From Antedon bifida (Eukaryota > Echinodermata > Crinoidea > Comatulida > Antedonidae): a DNA stretch of 64,000 bases. Both the position numbers and the translations under genes were made by a program. The notes beneath the pieces are model-generated. The model was not told the DNA's origin. It did no database searches and worked only from the letters and a program-made list of their open reading frames with translations. Shown one piece after another: positions 9,760 to 22,300 of this stretch (its first letter is position 1; every line of letters starts with the position of its first letter). The stretch is from positions 10,540,001 to 10,604,000 of the forward strand of contig OY727102.1 in assembly GCA_963402885.1 (NCBI GenBank). The letters run 5' to 3'.

Positions 9760-12060
9760 AAGCATTTCGACAAAAATTGTTCACACAAAACATCAAAGTG
9801 TGCAGAATAGCTTCAAATCGCATTTGGAGACGTTTTAGACCATTTTGTGATTTTCGAAAAAACTTGTTAACATAAAAACACCAAAGTGCTAAGAATAGCT
9901 TCAAATCGCATTTTGAGACATTTTAGACCATTTTGTTTTTTTCGAAAAAACTTGTTAACATAAAAACACCAAAGTGCTTAGAATAGCTTCAAATCGCATT
10001 TGGAGACGTTTTAGACGATTTTGTGATTTTCGAAAAAACTTGGTTACAGAAAAACATCAAAGTGCTTAAAATCTCATTATAAACCGTTTTAGACCATTTT
10101 GAGCAATTCGATAAAACTTTTCACACAAAAACATCAAAGAGCACAAAATAGCTTAATATCGTATTTAAAAACGTTTTAGACCATTTTGAGCATTTCTACA
10201 AAAAATTTTCACAAAAAACATCAAATCGCAAAAAAAAATTTTCACAAAAAACATCAAAGAGCACAAAATAGCTTAATATCGTATTTAAAAACGTTTTAGA
10301 CGATTTTGAGCATTTCGACAAAAATTTTTCACACAAAACATCAAAGTGTGCAGAATAGCTTCAAATCGCATTTGGAGACGTTTTAGACCATTTTGTGATT
10401 TTCGAAAAAACTTGTTAACATAAAAACACCAAAGTGCTAAGAATAGCTTCAAATCGCATTTGGAGACATTTTAGATCATTTTGTTATTTTCGAAAAAACA
10501 TGTTAACATAAAAACACCAAAGTGCTTAGAATAGCTTCAAATCGCATTTGGAGACGTTTTAGACCATTTTGTGATTTTCGAAAAAACTTGGTTACAGAAA
10601 AACATCAAAGTGCTTAAAATCTCATTAGAAACCGTTTTAGACCATTTTGAGCAATTCGATAAAACTTTTCACACAAAAACATCAAAGAGCACAAAATAGC
10701 TTAATATCGTATTTAAAAACGTTTTAGACCATTTTGAGCATTTCGACAAAAATTGTTCACACAAAACATCAAAGTGTGCAGAATAGCTTCAAATCGCATT
10801 TGGAGACGTTTTAGACCATTTTGTGATTTTCGAAAAAACTTGTTAACATAAAAACACCAAAGTGCTAAGAATAGCTTCAAATCGCATTTTGAGACATTTT
10901 AGACCATTTTGTTTTTTTCGAAAAAACTTGTTAACATAAAAACACCAAAGTGCTTAGAATAGCTTCAAATCGCATTTGGAGACGTTTTAGACCATTTTGT
11001 GATTTTCGAACAAACTTGGTTACAGAAAAACATCAAAGTGCTTAAAATCTCATTAGAAACCGTTTTAGACCATTTTGAGCAATTTGATAAAATTTTTGAC
11101 ACAAAAACATCAAAGAGCACAAAATAGCTTAATATCGTATTTAAAAACGTTTTAGACCATTTTGAGCATTTCGACAAAAAAATTTCACAAAAAACATCAA
11201 AGTGCTTAGAATAGCTTCAAATCGCATTTGGAGACGTTTTAGACCATTTTGTGATTTTCGAAAAAACTTGGTTACACAAAAACATCAAAGTGCTTAAAAT
11301 CTCATTATAAACCGTTTTAGACCATTTTGAGCAATTCGATAAAACTTTTCACACAAAAACATCAAAGAGCACAAAATAGCTTAATATCGTATTTAAAAAC
11401 GTTTTATACCATTTTGAGCATTTCGACATAAATTTTTCACACAAAACACCAAAGTGCTAAGAATAGCTTCAAATCGCATTTGGAGACATTTTAGACCATT
11501 TTGTTATTTTCGAAAAAACTTGTTAACATAAAAACACCAAAGTGCTTAGAATAGCTTCAAATCGCATTTGGAGACGTTTTAGACCACTTTGTGATTTTCG
11601 AAAAAACTTGGTTACAGAAAAACATCAAAGTGCTTAAAATCTAATTAGAAACCGTTTTAGACCATTTTGAGCAATTCGATAAAACTTTTTACACAAAAAC
11701 ATCAAAGAGCACAAAATAGCTTAATATCGTATTTAAAAACGTTTTAGACCATTTTGTGATTTTCGAAAAAACTTGTTAACATAAAAACACAAAAGTGCTT
11801 AGAATAGCTTCAAATCGCATTTGGAGACGTTTTAGACCATTTTGTGATTTTCGAAAAAACTTGGTTACACAAAAACATCAAAGTGCTTAAAATCTCATTA
11901 TAAACCGTTTTAGACCATTTTGAACAATTCGATAAAACTTTTCACACAAAAACATCAAAGAGCACAAAATAGCTTAATATCGTATTTAAAAACGTTTTAG
12001 ACCATTTTGAGCATTTCGACAAAAATTTTTCACACAAAACATCAAAGTGTGCAGAATAGC
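9760..12060 (+). repeat. Block repeated at 18868-21168 (spacing 9108 bp)
   Basis: Ordered markers match the later block at a constant 9108 bp: the 33-bp duplication (10201 and 19309), CAATTTGATAAAATTTTTG, the CGACATAAAT module start (11391 and 20499), GACCACTTTG and ACACAAAAGTGC. Differences include GAGCATTTC against AAGCATTTC at the left edge and the D subtype AAAAAAATTTCAC here against AAAAATATTTCAC there. Confidence 0.84.
10150..10269 (+). repeat. 120-bp D/C monomer with 33-bp duplication, copy 3
   Basis: Same 33-bp duplication (AAAAATTTTCAC at 10201 and 10234), located in the second array type. This links that array type to the left super-unit copy. Confidence 0.91.
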
Positions 12061-12179
12061 TTCAAATCGCATTTAGAGACGTTTTAGACCATTTTGTGAT
12101 TTTCGAAAAAACTTGTTAACATAAAAACACCAAAGTGCTTAGAATAGCTTCAAATCGCATTTGGAGACGTTTTAGACCA

Positions 12180-13664
12180 TTTTGTGATTTTCGAAAAAAC
12201 TTGGTTACAGAAAAACATCAAAGTGCTTAAAATCTCATTAGAAACCGTTTTAGACCATTTTGAGCGATTCGACAAAACTTTTCACACAAAAACATCAAAG
12301 AGCACAAAATAGCTTAATATCGTATTTAAAAACGTTTTAGACCATTTTGAGCATTTCGACAAAAAATTTTCACACAAAACATCAAAGTGTGCAGAATAGC
12401 TTCAAATCGCATTTGGAGACGTTTTAGACCATTTTGTGATTTTCGAAAAAACTTGGTTACAGAAAAACATCAAAGTGCTTAAAATCTCATTAGAAACCGT
12501 TTTAGACCATTTTGAGCAATTCGATAAAACTTTTCACACAAAAACATCAAAGAGCACAAAATAGCTTAATATCGTATTTAAAAACGTTTTAGACCATTTT
12601 GAGAATTTCGACAAAAAATTTTCACAAAAAACATCAAAGTGTACAGAATAGCTTCAAATCGCATTTGGAGACGTTTTAGACCATTTTGTGATTTTCGAAA
12701 AAACTTGTTAACATAAAAACACCAAAGTGCTTAGAATAGCTTCAAATCGCATTTGGAGACGTTTTAGACCATTTTGTGATTTTCGAAAAAACTTGGTTAC
12801 ACAAAAACATCAAAGTGCTTAAAATCTCATTATAAACCGTTTTAGACCATTTTGAGCAATTCGATAAAACTTTTCACACAAAAACATCAAAGAGCACAAA
12901 ATAGCTTAATATCGTATTTAAAAACGTTTTAGACCATTTTGAGCATTTCGACAAAAATTTTTCACACAAAACATCAAAGTGTGCAGAATAGCTTCAAATC
13001 GCATTTGGAGACGTTTTAGACCATTTTGTGATTTTCGAAAAAACTTGGTTACAGAAAAACACCAAAGTGCTTAAAATCTCATTAGAAACCGTTTTAGACC
13101 ATTTTGAGCAATTCGATAAAACTTTTCACACAAAAACATCAAAGAGCACAAAATAGCTTAATATCGTATTTAAAAACGTTTTAGACCATTTTGTGATTTT
13201 CGAAAAAACTTACTAACATAAAAACACCAAAGTGCTTAGAATAGCTTCAAATCGCATTTGGAGACGTTTTAGACCATTTTCTGATTTTCGAAAAAACTTG
13301 GTTACACAAAAACATCAAAGTGCTTAAAATCTCATTATAAACCGTTTTAGACCATTTTGAGCAATTCGATAAAACTTTTCACACAAAAACATCAAAGAGC
13401 ACAAAATAGCTTAATATCGTATTTAAAAACGTTTTAGACCATTTTAAGCATTTCGACAAAAATTGTTCACACAAAACATCAAAGTGTGCAGAATAGCTTC
13501 AAATCGCATTTGGAGACGTTTTAGACCATTTTGTGATTTTCGAAAAAACTTGTTAACATAAAAACACTAAAGTGCTTAGAATAGCTTCAAATCGCATTTG
13601 GAGACGTTTTAGACCATTTTGTGATTTTCGAACAAACTTGGTTACAGAAAAACATCAAAGTGCT
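12180..13664 (+). repeat. Block repeated at 21716-23200 (spacing 9536 bp)
   Basis: Matches the later block at 9536 bp, shown by GAGCGATTCGAC (12262 and 21798) and CTTACTAACAT (13210 and 22746). The spacing exceeds that of the preceding block by 428 bp, which is one 340-bp HOR plus one 88-bp monomer, inserted around 21170-21600 in the later copy. At 13664 the earlier copy runs directly from a B-type middle into an A-type ending (GTGCTTAGAAT); the later copy continues normally into C. Confidence 0.82.
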
Positions 13665-14175
13665 TAGAATAGCTTCAAATCGCATTTGGAGACGTTTTAG
13701 ACCATTTTGTGATTTTCGAAAAAACTTGGTTACAGAAAAACATCAAAGTGCTTAAAATATAATTAGAAACCGTTTTAGACCATTTTGAGCAATTCGATAA
13801 AACTTTTTACACAAAAACATCAAAGAGCACAAAATAGCTTAATATCGTATTTAAAAACGTTTTAGACCATTTTGTGATTTTCGAAAAAACTTGTTAACAT
13901 AAAAACACCAAAGTGCTTAGAATAGCTTCAAATCGCATTTGGAGACGTTTTAGACCATTTTGTGATTTTCGAAAAAACTTGGTTACACAAAAACATCAAA
14001 GTGCTTAAAATCTCATTATAAACCGTTTTAGACCATTTTGAGCAATTCGATAAAACTTTTCACACAAAAACATCAAAGAGCACAAAATAGCTTAATATCG
14101 TATTTAAAAACGTTTTAGACCATTTTGAGCATTTCGACAAAAATTATTCCCACAAAACATCAAAGTGTGCAGAAT
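13665..14175 (+). repeat. 1329-module fragment inside the second array type
   Basis: About 511 bp resembles 1575-2090: a B monomer leading to ATAATTAGAAACC, a TTTTTACAC version of C, a D/A hybrid, then B with GGTTACAC and C with CATTATAAACC. The left junction (13661-13664) is a B-to-A switch at GTGCTT. This is a super-unit fragment within the other array type, consistent with conversion or unequal exchange between them. Confidence 0.75.
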
Positions 14176-15190
14176 AGCTTCAAATCGCATTTGGAGACGT
14201 TTTAGACCATTTTGTGATTTTCGAAAAAACTTGTTAACATAAAAACACCAAAGTGCTTAGAATAGCTTCAAATCGCATTTGGAGACGTTTTAGACCATTT
14301 TGTGATTTTCGAAAAAACTTGGTTACACAAAAACATCAAAGTGCTTAAAATCTCATTATAAACCGTTTTAGACCATTTTGAGCAATTCGATAAAACTTTT
14401 CACACAAAAACATCAAAGAGCACAAAATAGCTTAATATCGTATTTAAAAACGTTTTAGACCATTTTGAGCATTTCGACAAAAATTTTTCACACAAAACAT
14501 CAAAGTGTGCAGAATAGCTTCAAATCGCATTTGGAGACGTTTTAGACCATTTTGTGATTTTCGAAAAAACTTGGTTACAGAAAAACACCAAAGTGCTTAA
14601 AATCTCATTAGAAACCGTTTTAGACCATTTTGAGCAATTCGATAAAACTTTTCACACAAAAACATCAAAGAGCACAAAATAGCTTAATATCGTATTTAAA
14701 AACGTTTTAGACCATTTTGTGATTTTCGAAAAAACTTACTAACATAAAAACACCAAAGTGCTTAGAATAGCTTCAAATCGCATTTGGAGACGTTTTAGAC
14801 CATTTTCTGATTTTCGAAAAAACTTGGTTACACAAAAACATCAAAGTGCTTAAAATCTCATTATAAACCGTTTTAGACCATTTTGAGCAATTCGATAAAA
14901 CTTTTCACACAAAAACATCAAAGAGCACAAAATAGCTTAATATCGTATTTAAAAACGTTTTAGACCATTTTAAGCATTTCGACAAAAATTGTTCACACAA
15001 AACATCAAAGTGTGCAGAATAGCTTCAAATCGCATTTGGAGACGTTTTAGACCATTTTGTGATTTTCGAAAAAACTTGTTAACATAAAAACACTAAAGTG
15101 CTTAGAATAGCTTCAAATCGTATTTGGAGACGTTTTAGACCATTTTGTGATTTTCGAACAAACTTGGTTACAGAAAAACATCAAAGTGCT
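14176..15190 (+). repeat. Second copy of 12650-13664 (spacing 1526 bp)
   Basis: About 1015 bp duplicates 12650-13664, with CTTACTAACAT at 13210 and 14736, TTTTCTGATTTTCG, AAGCATTTCGAC and GAACAAACTTGG in the same order. A private difference is AATCGTATTTGG near 15116. Between the two copies, 13665-14175 is a segment of the 1329-bp module type (ATAATTAGAAACC, TTTTTACAC), so this is an interleaved rather than a simple tandem duplication. Confidence 0.82.
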
Positions 15191-16254
15191 TAAAATCTCA
15201 TTAGAAACCGTTTTAGACCATTTTGAGCAATTCGATAAAACTTTTCACACAAAAACATCAAAGAGCACAAAATAGCTTAATATCGTATTTAAAAACGTTT
15301 TAGACCATTTTGAGCATTTCGACAAAAATTATTCCCACAAAACATCAAAGTGTGCAGAATAGCTTCAAATCGCATTTGGAGACGTTTTAGACCATTTTGT
15401 GATTTTCGAAAAAACTTGTTAACATAAAAACACCAAAGTGCTTAGAATAGCTTCAAATCGCATTTGGAGACGTTTTAGACCATTTTGTGATTTTCGAAAA
15501 AACTTGGTTACAGAAAAACATCAAAGTGCTTAAAATCTCATTAGAAACCGTTTTAGACCATTTTGAGCAATTCGATAAAACTTTTCACACAAAAACATCA
15601 AAGAGCACAAAATAGCTTAATATCGTATTTAAAAACGTTTTAGACCATTTTGAGCATTTCGACAAAAATTATTCCCACAAAACATCAAAGTGTGCAGAAT
15701 AGCTTCAAATCGCATTTGGAGACGTTTTAGACCATTTTGTGATTTTCGAAAAAACTTGTTAACATAAAAACACCAAAGTGCTTAGAATAGCTTCAAATCG
15801 CATTTGGAGACGTTTTAGACCATTTTGTGATTTTCGAAAAAACTTGGTTACAGAAAAACATCAAAGTGCTTAAAATCTCATTAGAAACCGTTTTAGACCA
15901 TTTTGAGCGATTCGACAAAACTTTTCACACAAAAACATCAAAGAGCACAAAATAGCTTAATATCGTATTTAAAAACGTTTTAGACCATTTTGAGCATTTC
16001 GACAAAAAATTTTCACACAAAACATCAAAGTGTGCAGAATAGCTTCAAATCGCATTTGGAGACGTTTTAGACCATTTGTGATTTTCGAAAAAACTTGGTT
16101 ACAGAAAAACACCAAAGTGCTTAAAATCTCCTTAGAAACCGTTTTAGACCATTTTGAGCAATTCGATAAAACTTTTCACACAAAAACATCAAAGAGCACA
16201 AAATAGCTTAATATCGTATTTAAAAACGTTTTAGACCATTTTGAGCATTTCGAC

Positions 16255-17250
16255 AAAAATATTTCACAAAAAACATCAAAGTGCTTAGAATAGCTTCAAA
16301 TCGCATTTGGAGACATTTTAGACCATTTTGTGATTTTCGAAAAAACTTGTTAACATAAAAACACCAAAGTGCTAAGAATAGCTTCAAATCGCATTTGGAG
16401 ACATTTTAGACCATTTTGTGATTTTCGAAAAAACTTGTTAACATAAAAAAACCAAAGTGCTAAGAATAGCTTCAAATCGCATTTGGAGACATTTTAGACC
16501 ATTTTGTTATTTTCGAAAAAACTTGTTAACATAAAAACACCAAAGTGCTTAGAATAGCTTCAAATCGCATTTGGCGACGTTTTAGACCATTTTGTGATTT
16601 TCGAAAAAACTTGGTTACAGAAAAACATCAAAGTGCTTAAAATCTAATTAGAAACCGTTTTAGACCATTTTGAGCAATTCGATAAAACTTTTTACACAAA
16701 AACATCAAAGAGCACAAAATAGCTTAATATCGTATTTAAAAACGTTTTAGACCATTTTGTGATTTTCGAAAAAACTTGTTAACATAAAAACACCAAAGTG
16801 CTTAGAATAGCTTCAAATCGCATTTGGAGACGTTTTAGACCATTTTGTGATTTTCGAAAAAAACTTGGTTACACAAAAACATCAAAGTGCTTAAAATCTC
16901 ATTATAAACCGTTTTAGACCATTTTGAGCAATTCGATAAAACGTTTCACACAAAAACATCAAAGAGCACAAAATAGCTTAATATCGTATTTAAAAACGTT
17001 TTAGACCATTTTGTGATTTTCGAAAGAACTTGTTAACATAAAAACACCAAAGTGCTTAGAATAGCTTCAAATCGCATTTGGAGACGTTTTAGACCATTTT
17101 GTGATTTTCGAAAAAACTTGGTTACAGAAAAACATCAAAGTGCTTAAAATCTAATTATAAACCGTTTTAGACCATTTTGAGCAATTCGATAAAACTTTTT
17201 ACACAAAAACATCAAAGAGCACAAAATAGCTTAATATCGTATTTAAAAAC
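16255..17250 (+). repeat. Block repeated at 26727-27722 (spacing 10472 bp)
   Basis: Rare markers agree at exactly 10472 bp: ACATAAAAAAACC (16441 and 26913), TTTGGCGACG (16573 and 27045), one extra A in CGAAAAAAACTTGG, and AAACGTTTCACAC (16941 and 27413). After this block the later copy has two further 253/254-bp hybrid trimers, raising the spacing to 10979 bp at 17291/28270. One of those trimers has an extra T (AACTTTGTTAAC). Confidence 0.85.
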
Positions 17251-17299
17251 GTTTTAGACCATTTTGAGCATTTCGACAAAAATTATTCCCACAAAACAC

Positions 17300-18850
17300 C
17301 AAAGTGCTTAGAATAGCTTCAAATCGCATTTGGAGACGTTTTAGACCATTTTGTGATTTTCGAAAAAACTTGGTTACAGAAAAACATCAAAGTGCTTAAA
17401 ATCTCATTAGAAACCGTTTTAGACCATTTTCAGCAATTCGATAAAACTTTTCACACAAAAACATCAAAGAGCACAAAATAGCTTAATATCGTATTTAAAA
17501 ACGTTTTAGACCATTTTGAGCATTTCGACAAAAAATTTTCACACAAAACATCAAAGTGTGCAGAATAGCTTCAAATCGCATTTGGAGACGTTTTAGACCA
17601 TTTTGTGATTTTCGAAAAAACTTGGTTACAGAAAAACATCAAAGTGCTTAAAATCTCATTAGAAACCGTTTTAGACCATTTTGAGCAATTCGATAAAACT
17701 TTTCACACAAAAACATCAAAGAGCACAAAATAGCTTAATATCGTATTTAAAAACGTTTTAGACCATTTTGAGCATTTCTACAAAAAATTTTCACAAAAAA
17801 CATCAAAGTGTACAGAATAGCTTCAAATCGCATTTGGAGACGTTTTAGACCATTTTGTGATTTTCGAAAAAACTTGTTAACATAAAAACACCAAAGTGCT
17901 TAGAATAGCTTCAAATCGCATTTGGAGACGTTTTAGACCATTTTGTGATTTTCGAAAAAACTTGGTTACACAAAAACATCAAAGTGCTTAAAATCTCATT
18001 ATAAACCGTTTTAGACCATTTTGAGCAATTCGATAAAACTTTTCACACAAAAACATCAAAGAGCACAAAATAGCTTAATATCGTATTTAAAAACGTTTTA
18101 GACCATTTTGAGCATTTCGACAAAAATTTTTCACACAAAACATCAAAGTGTGCAGAATAGCTTCAAATCACATTTGGAGACGTTTTAGACCATTTTGTGA
18201 TTTTCGAAAAAACTTGGTTACAGAAAAACACCAAAGTGCTTAAAATCTCATTAGAAACCGTTTTAGACCATTTTGAGCAATTCGATAAAACTTTTCACAC
18301 AAAAACATCAAAGAGCACAAAATAGCTTAATATCGTATTTAAAAACGTTTTAGACCATTTTGTGATTTTCGAAAAAACTTGTTAACATAAAAACACCAAA
18401 GTGCTTAGAATAGCTTCAAATCGCATTTGGAGACGTTTTAGACCATTTTGTGATTTTCGAAAAAACTTGGTTACACAAAAACATCAAAGTGCTTAAAATC
18501 TCATTATAAACCGTTTTAGACCATTTTGAGCAATTCGATAAAACTTTTCACACAAAAACATCAAAGAGCACAAAATAGCTTAATATCGTATTTAAAAACG
18601 TTTTAGACCATTTTGTGATTTTCTAAAGAACTTGTTAACATAAAAACACCAAAGTGCTTAGAATAGCTTCAAATCGCATTTGGAGACGTTTTAGACCATT
18701 TTGTGATTTTCGAAAAAACGTGGTTACACAAAAACATCAAAGTGCTTAAAATCTCATTATAAACCGTTTTAGACCATTTTGAACAATTCGATAAAACTTT
18801 TCACACAAAAACATCAAAGAGCACAAAATAGCTTAATATCGTATTTAAAA
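17300..18850 (+). repeat. Block repeated at 24038-25588 (spacing 6738 bp)
   Basis: CATTTTCAGCAATTC (17431 and 24169), CAAATCACATTTGG (18168 and 24906) and AACGTGGTTACAC (18718 and 25456) all agree at 6738 bp. Part of the same block also matches 28279-29319 at 10979 bp, but there the first two variants have the common form (GAGCAATTC, AATCGCATTT). The 17.3 and 24.0 kb copies are therefore closest to each other. Confidence 0.85.
18577..18829 (+). repeat. 253-bp hybrid trimer, single-copy counterpart
   Basis: D/A hybrid 18577-18664, B 18665-18752 (AACGTGGTTACAC), C 18753-18829 (GAACAATTCG). It is the counterpart of 25315-25567 at an offset of 6738 bp, but not duplicated. The hybrid has TTTTCTAAAGAAC where the other copy has TTTTCGAAAGAAC. 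Confidence 0.9.
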
Positions 18851-19257
18851 ACGTTTTAGACCATTTTGAGCATTTCGACAAAAATTGTTCACACAAAACA
18901 TCAAAGTGTGCAGAATAGCTTCAAATCGTATTTGGAGACGTTTTAGACCATTTTGTGATTTTCGAAAAAACTTGTTAACATAAAAACACCAAAGTGCTAA
19001 GAATAGCTTCAAATCGCATTTTGAGACATTTTAGACCATTTTGTTTTTTTCGAAAAAACTTGTTAACATAAAAACACCAAAGTGCTTAGAATAGCTTCAA
19101 ATCGCATTTGGAGACGTTTTAGACGATTTTGTGATTTTCGAAAAAACTTGGTTACAGAAAAACATCAAAGTGCTTAAAATCTCATTATAAACCGTTTTAG
19201 ACCATTTTGAGCAATTCGATAAAACTTTTCACACAAAAACATCAAAGAGCACAAAAT

Positions 19258-19377
19258 AGCTTAATATCGTATTTAAAAACGTTTTAGACCATTTTGAGCA
19301 TTTCTACAAAAAATTTTCACAAAAAACATCAAATCGCAAAAAAAAATTTTCACAAAAAACATCAAAGAGCACAAAAA
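19258..19377 (+). repeat. 120-bp D/C monomer with 33-bp duplication, copy 4
   Basis: Same structure, 9108 bp from copy 3. It has a private substitution, ending in ACAAAAAAGCTT where the others have ACAAAATAGCTT. Confidence 0.91.
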
Positions 19378-22300
19378 AGCTTAATATCGTATTTAAAAAC
19401 GTTTTAGACGATTTTGAGCATTTCGACAAAAAATTTTCACACAAAACATCAAAGTGTGCAGAATAGCTTCAAATCGCATTTGGAGACGTTTTAGACCATT
19501 TTGTGATTTTCGAAAAAACTTGTTAACATAAAAACACCAAAGTGCTAAGAATAGCTTCAAATCGCATTTGGAGACATTTTAGATCATTTTGTTATTTTCG
19601 AAAAAACATGTTAACATAAAAACACCAAAGTGCTTAGAATAGCTTCAAATCGCATTTGGAGACGTTTTAGACCATTTTGTGATTTTCGAAAAAACTTGGT
19701 TACAGAAAAACATCAAAGTGCTTAAAATCTCATTAGAAACCGTTTTAGACCATTTTGAGCAATTCGATAAAACTTTTCACACAAAAACATCAAAGAGCAC
19801 AAAATAGCTTAATATCGTATTTAAAAACGTTTTAGACCATTTTGAGCATTTCGACAAAAATTGTTCACACAAAACATCAAAGTGTGCAGAATAGCTTCAA
19901 ATCGCATTTGGAGACGTTTTAGACCATTTTGTGATTTTCGAAAAAACTTGTTAACATAAAAACACCAAAGTGCTAAGAATAGCTTCAAATCGCATTTTGA
20001 GACATTTTAGACCATTTTGTTTTTTTCGAAAAAACTTGTTAACATAAAAACACCAAAGTGCTTAGAATAGCTTCAAATCGCATTTGGAGACGTTTTAGAC
20101 CATTTTGTGATTTTCGAACAAACTTGGTTACAGAAAAACATCAAAGTGCTTAAAATCTCATTAGAAACCGTTTTAGACCATTTTGAGCAATTTGATAAAA
20201 TTTTTGACACAAAAACATCAAAGAGCACAAAATAGCTTAATATCGTATTTAAAAACGTTTTAGACCATTTTGAGCATTTCGACAAAAATATTTCACAAAA
20301 AACATCAAAGTGCTTAGAATAGCTTCAAATCGCATTTGGAGACGTTTTAGACCATTTTGTGATTTTCGAAAAAACTTGGTTACACAAAAACATCAAAGTG
20401 CTTAAAATCTCATTATAAACCGTTTTAGACCATTTTGAGCAATTCGATAAAACTTTTCACACAAAAACATCAAAGAGCACAAAATAGCTTAATATCGTAT
20501 TTAAAAACGTTTTATACCATTTTGAGCATTTCGACATAAATTTTTCACACAAAACACCAAAGTGCTAAGAATAGCTTCAAATCGCATTTGGAGACATTTT
20601 AGACCATTTTGTTATTTTCGAAAAAACTTGTTAACATAAAAACACCAAAGTGCTTAGAATAGCTTCAAATCGCATTTGGAGACGTTTTAGACCACTTTGT
20701 GATTTTCGAAAAAACTTGGTTACAGAAAAACATCAAAGTGCTTAAAATCTAATTAGAAACCGTTTTAGACCATTTTGAGCAATTCGATAAAACTTTTTAC
20801 ACAAAAACATCAAAGAGCACAAAATAGCTTAATATCGTATTTAAAAACGTTTTAGACCATTTTGTGATTTTCGAAAAAACTTGTTAACATAAAAACACAA
20901 AAGTGCTTAGAATAGCTTCAAATCGCATTTGGAGACGTTTTAGACCATTTTGTGATTTTCGAAAAAACTTGGTTACACAAAAACATCAAAGTGCTTAAAA
21001 TCTCATTATAAACCGTTTTAGACCATTTTGAACAATTCGATAAAACTTTTCACACAAAAACATCAAAGAGCACAAAATAGCTTAATATCGTATTTAAAAA
21101 CGTTTTAGACCATTTTGAGCATTTCGACAAAAATTTTTCACACAAAACATCAAAGTGTGCAGAATAGCTTCAAATCGCATTTGGAGACGTTTTAGACCAT
21201 TTTGTGATTTTCGAAAAAACTTGTTAACATAAAAACACCAAAGTGCTAAGAATAGCTTCAAATCGCATTTTGAGACATTTTAGACCATTTTGTTTTTTTC
21301 GAAAAAACTTGTTAACATAAAAACACCAAAGTGCTTAGAATAGCTTCAAATCGCATTTGGAGACGTTTTAGACCATTTTGTGATTTTCGAAAAAACTTGG
21401 TTACAGAAAAACATCAAAGTGCTTAAAATTTCATTAGCAACCGTTTTAGACCATTTTGAGCAATTCGATAAAACTTTTCACACAAAAACATCAAAGAGCA
21501 CAAAATAGCTTAATATCGTATTTAAAAACGTTTTAGACCATTTTGAGCATTTCGACAAAAATTATTCCCACAAAACATCAAAGTGTGCAGAATAGCTTCA
21601 AATCGCATTTGGAGACGTTTTAGACCATTTTGTGATTTTCGAAAAAACTTGTTAACATAAAAACACCAAAGTGCTTAGAATAGCTTCAAATCGCATTTGG
21701 AGACGTTTTAGACCATTTTGTGATTTTCGAAAAAACTTGGTTACAGAAAAACATCAAAGTGCTTAAAATCTCATTAGAAACCGTTTTAGACCATTTTGAG
21801 CGATTCGACAAAACTTTTCACACAAAAACATCAAAGAGCACAAAATAGCTTAATATCGTATTTAAAAACGTTTTAGACCATATTGAGCATTTCGACAAAA
21901 AATTTTCACACAAAACATCAAAGTGTGCAGAATAGCTTCAAATCGCATTTGGAGACGTTTTAGACCATTTTGTGATTTTCGAAAAAACTTGGTTACAGAA
22001 AAACATCAAAGTGCTTAAAATCTCATTAGAAACCGTTTTAGACGATTTTGAGCAATTCGATAAAACTTTTCACACAAAAACATCAAAGAGCACAAAATAG
22101 CTTAATATCGTATTTAAAAACGTTTTAGACCATTTTGAGAATTTCGACAAAAAATTTTCACAAAAAACATCAAAGTGTACAGAATATCTTCAAATCGCAT
22201 TTGGAGACGTTTTAGACCATTTTGTGATTTTCGAAAAAACTTGTTAACATAAAAACACCAAAGTGCTTAGAATAGCTTCAAATCGCATTTGGAGACGTTT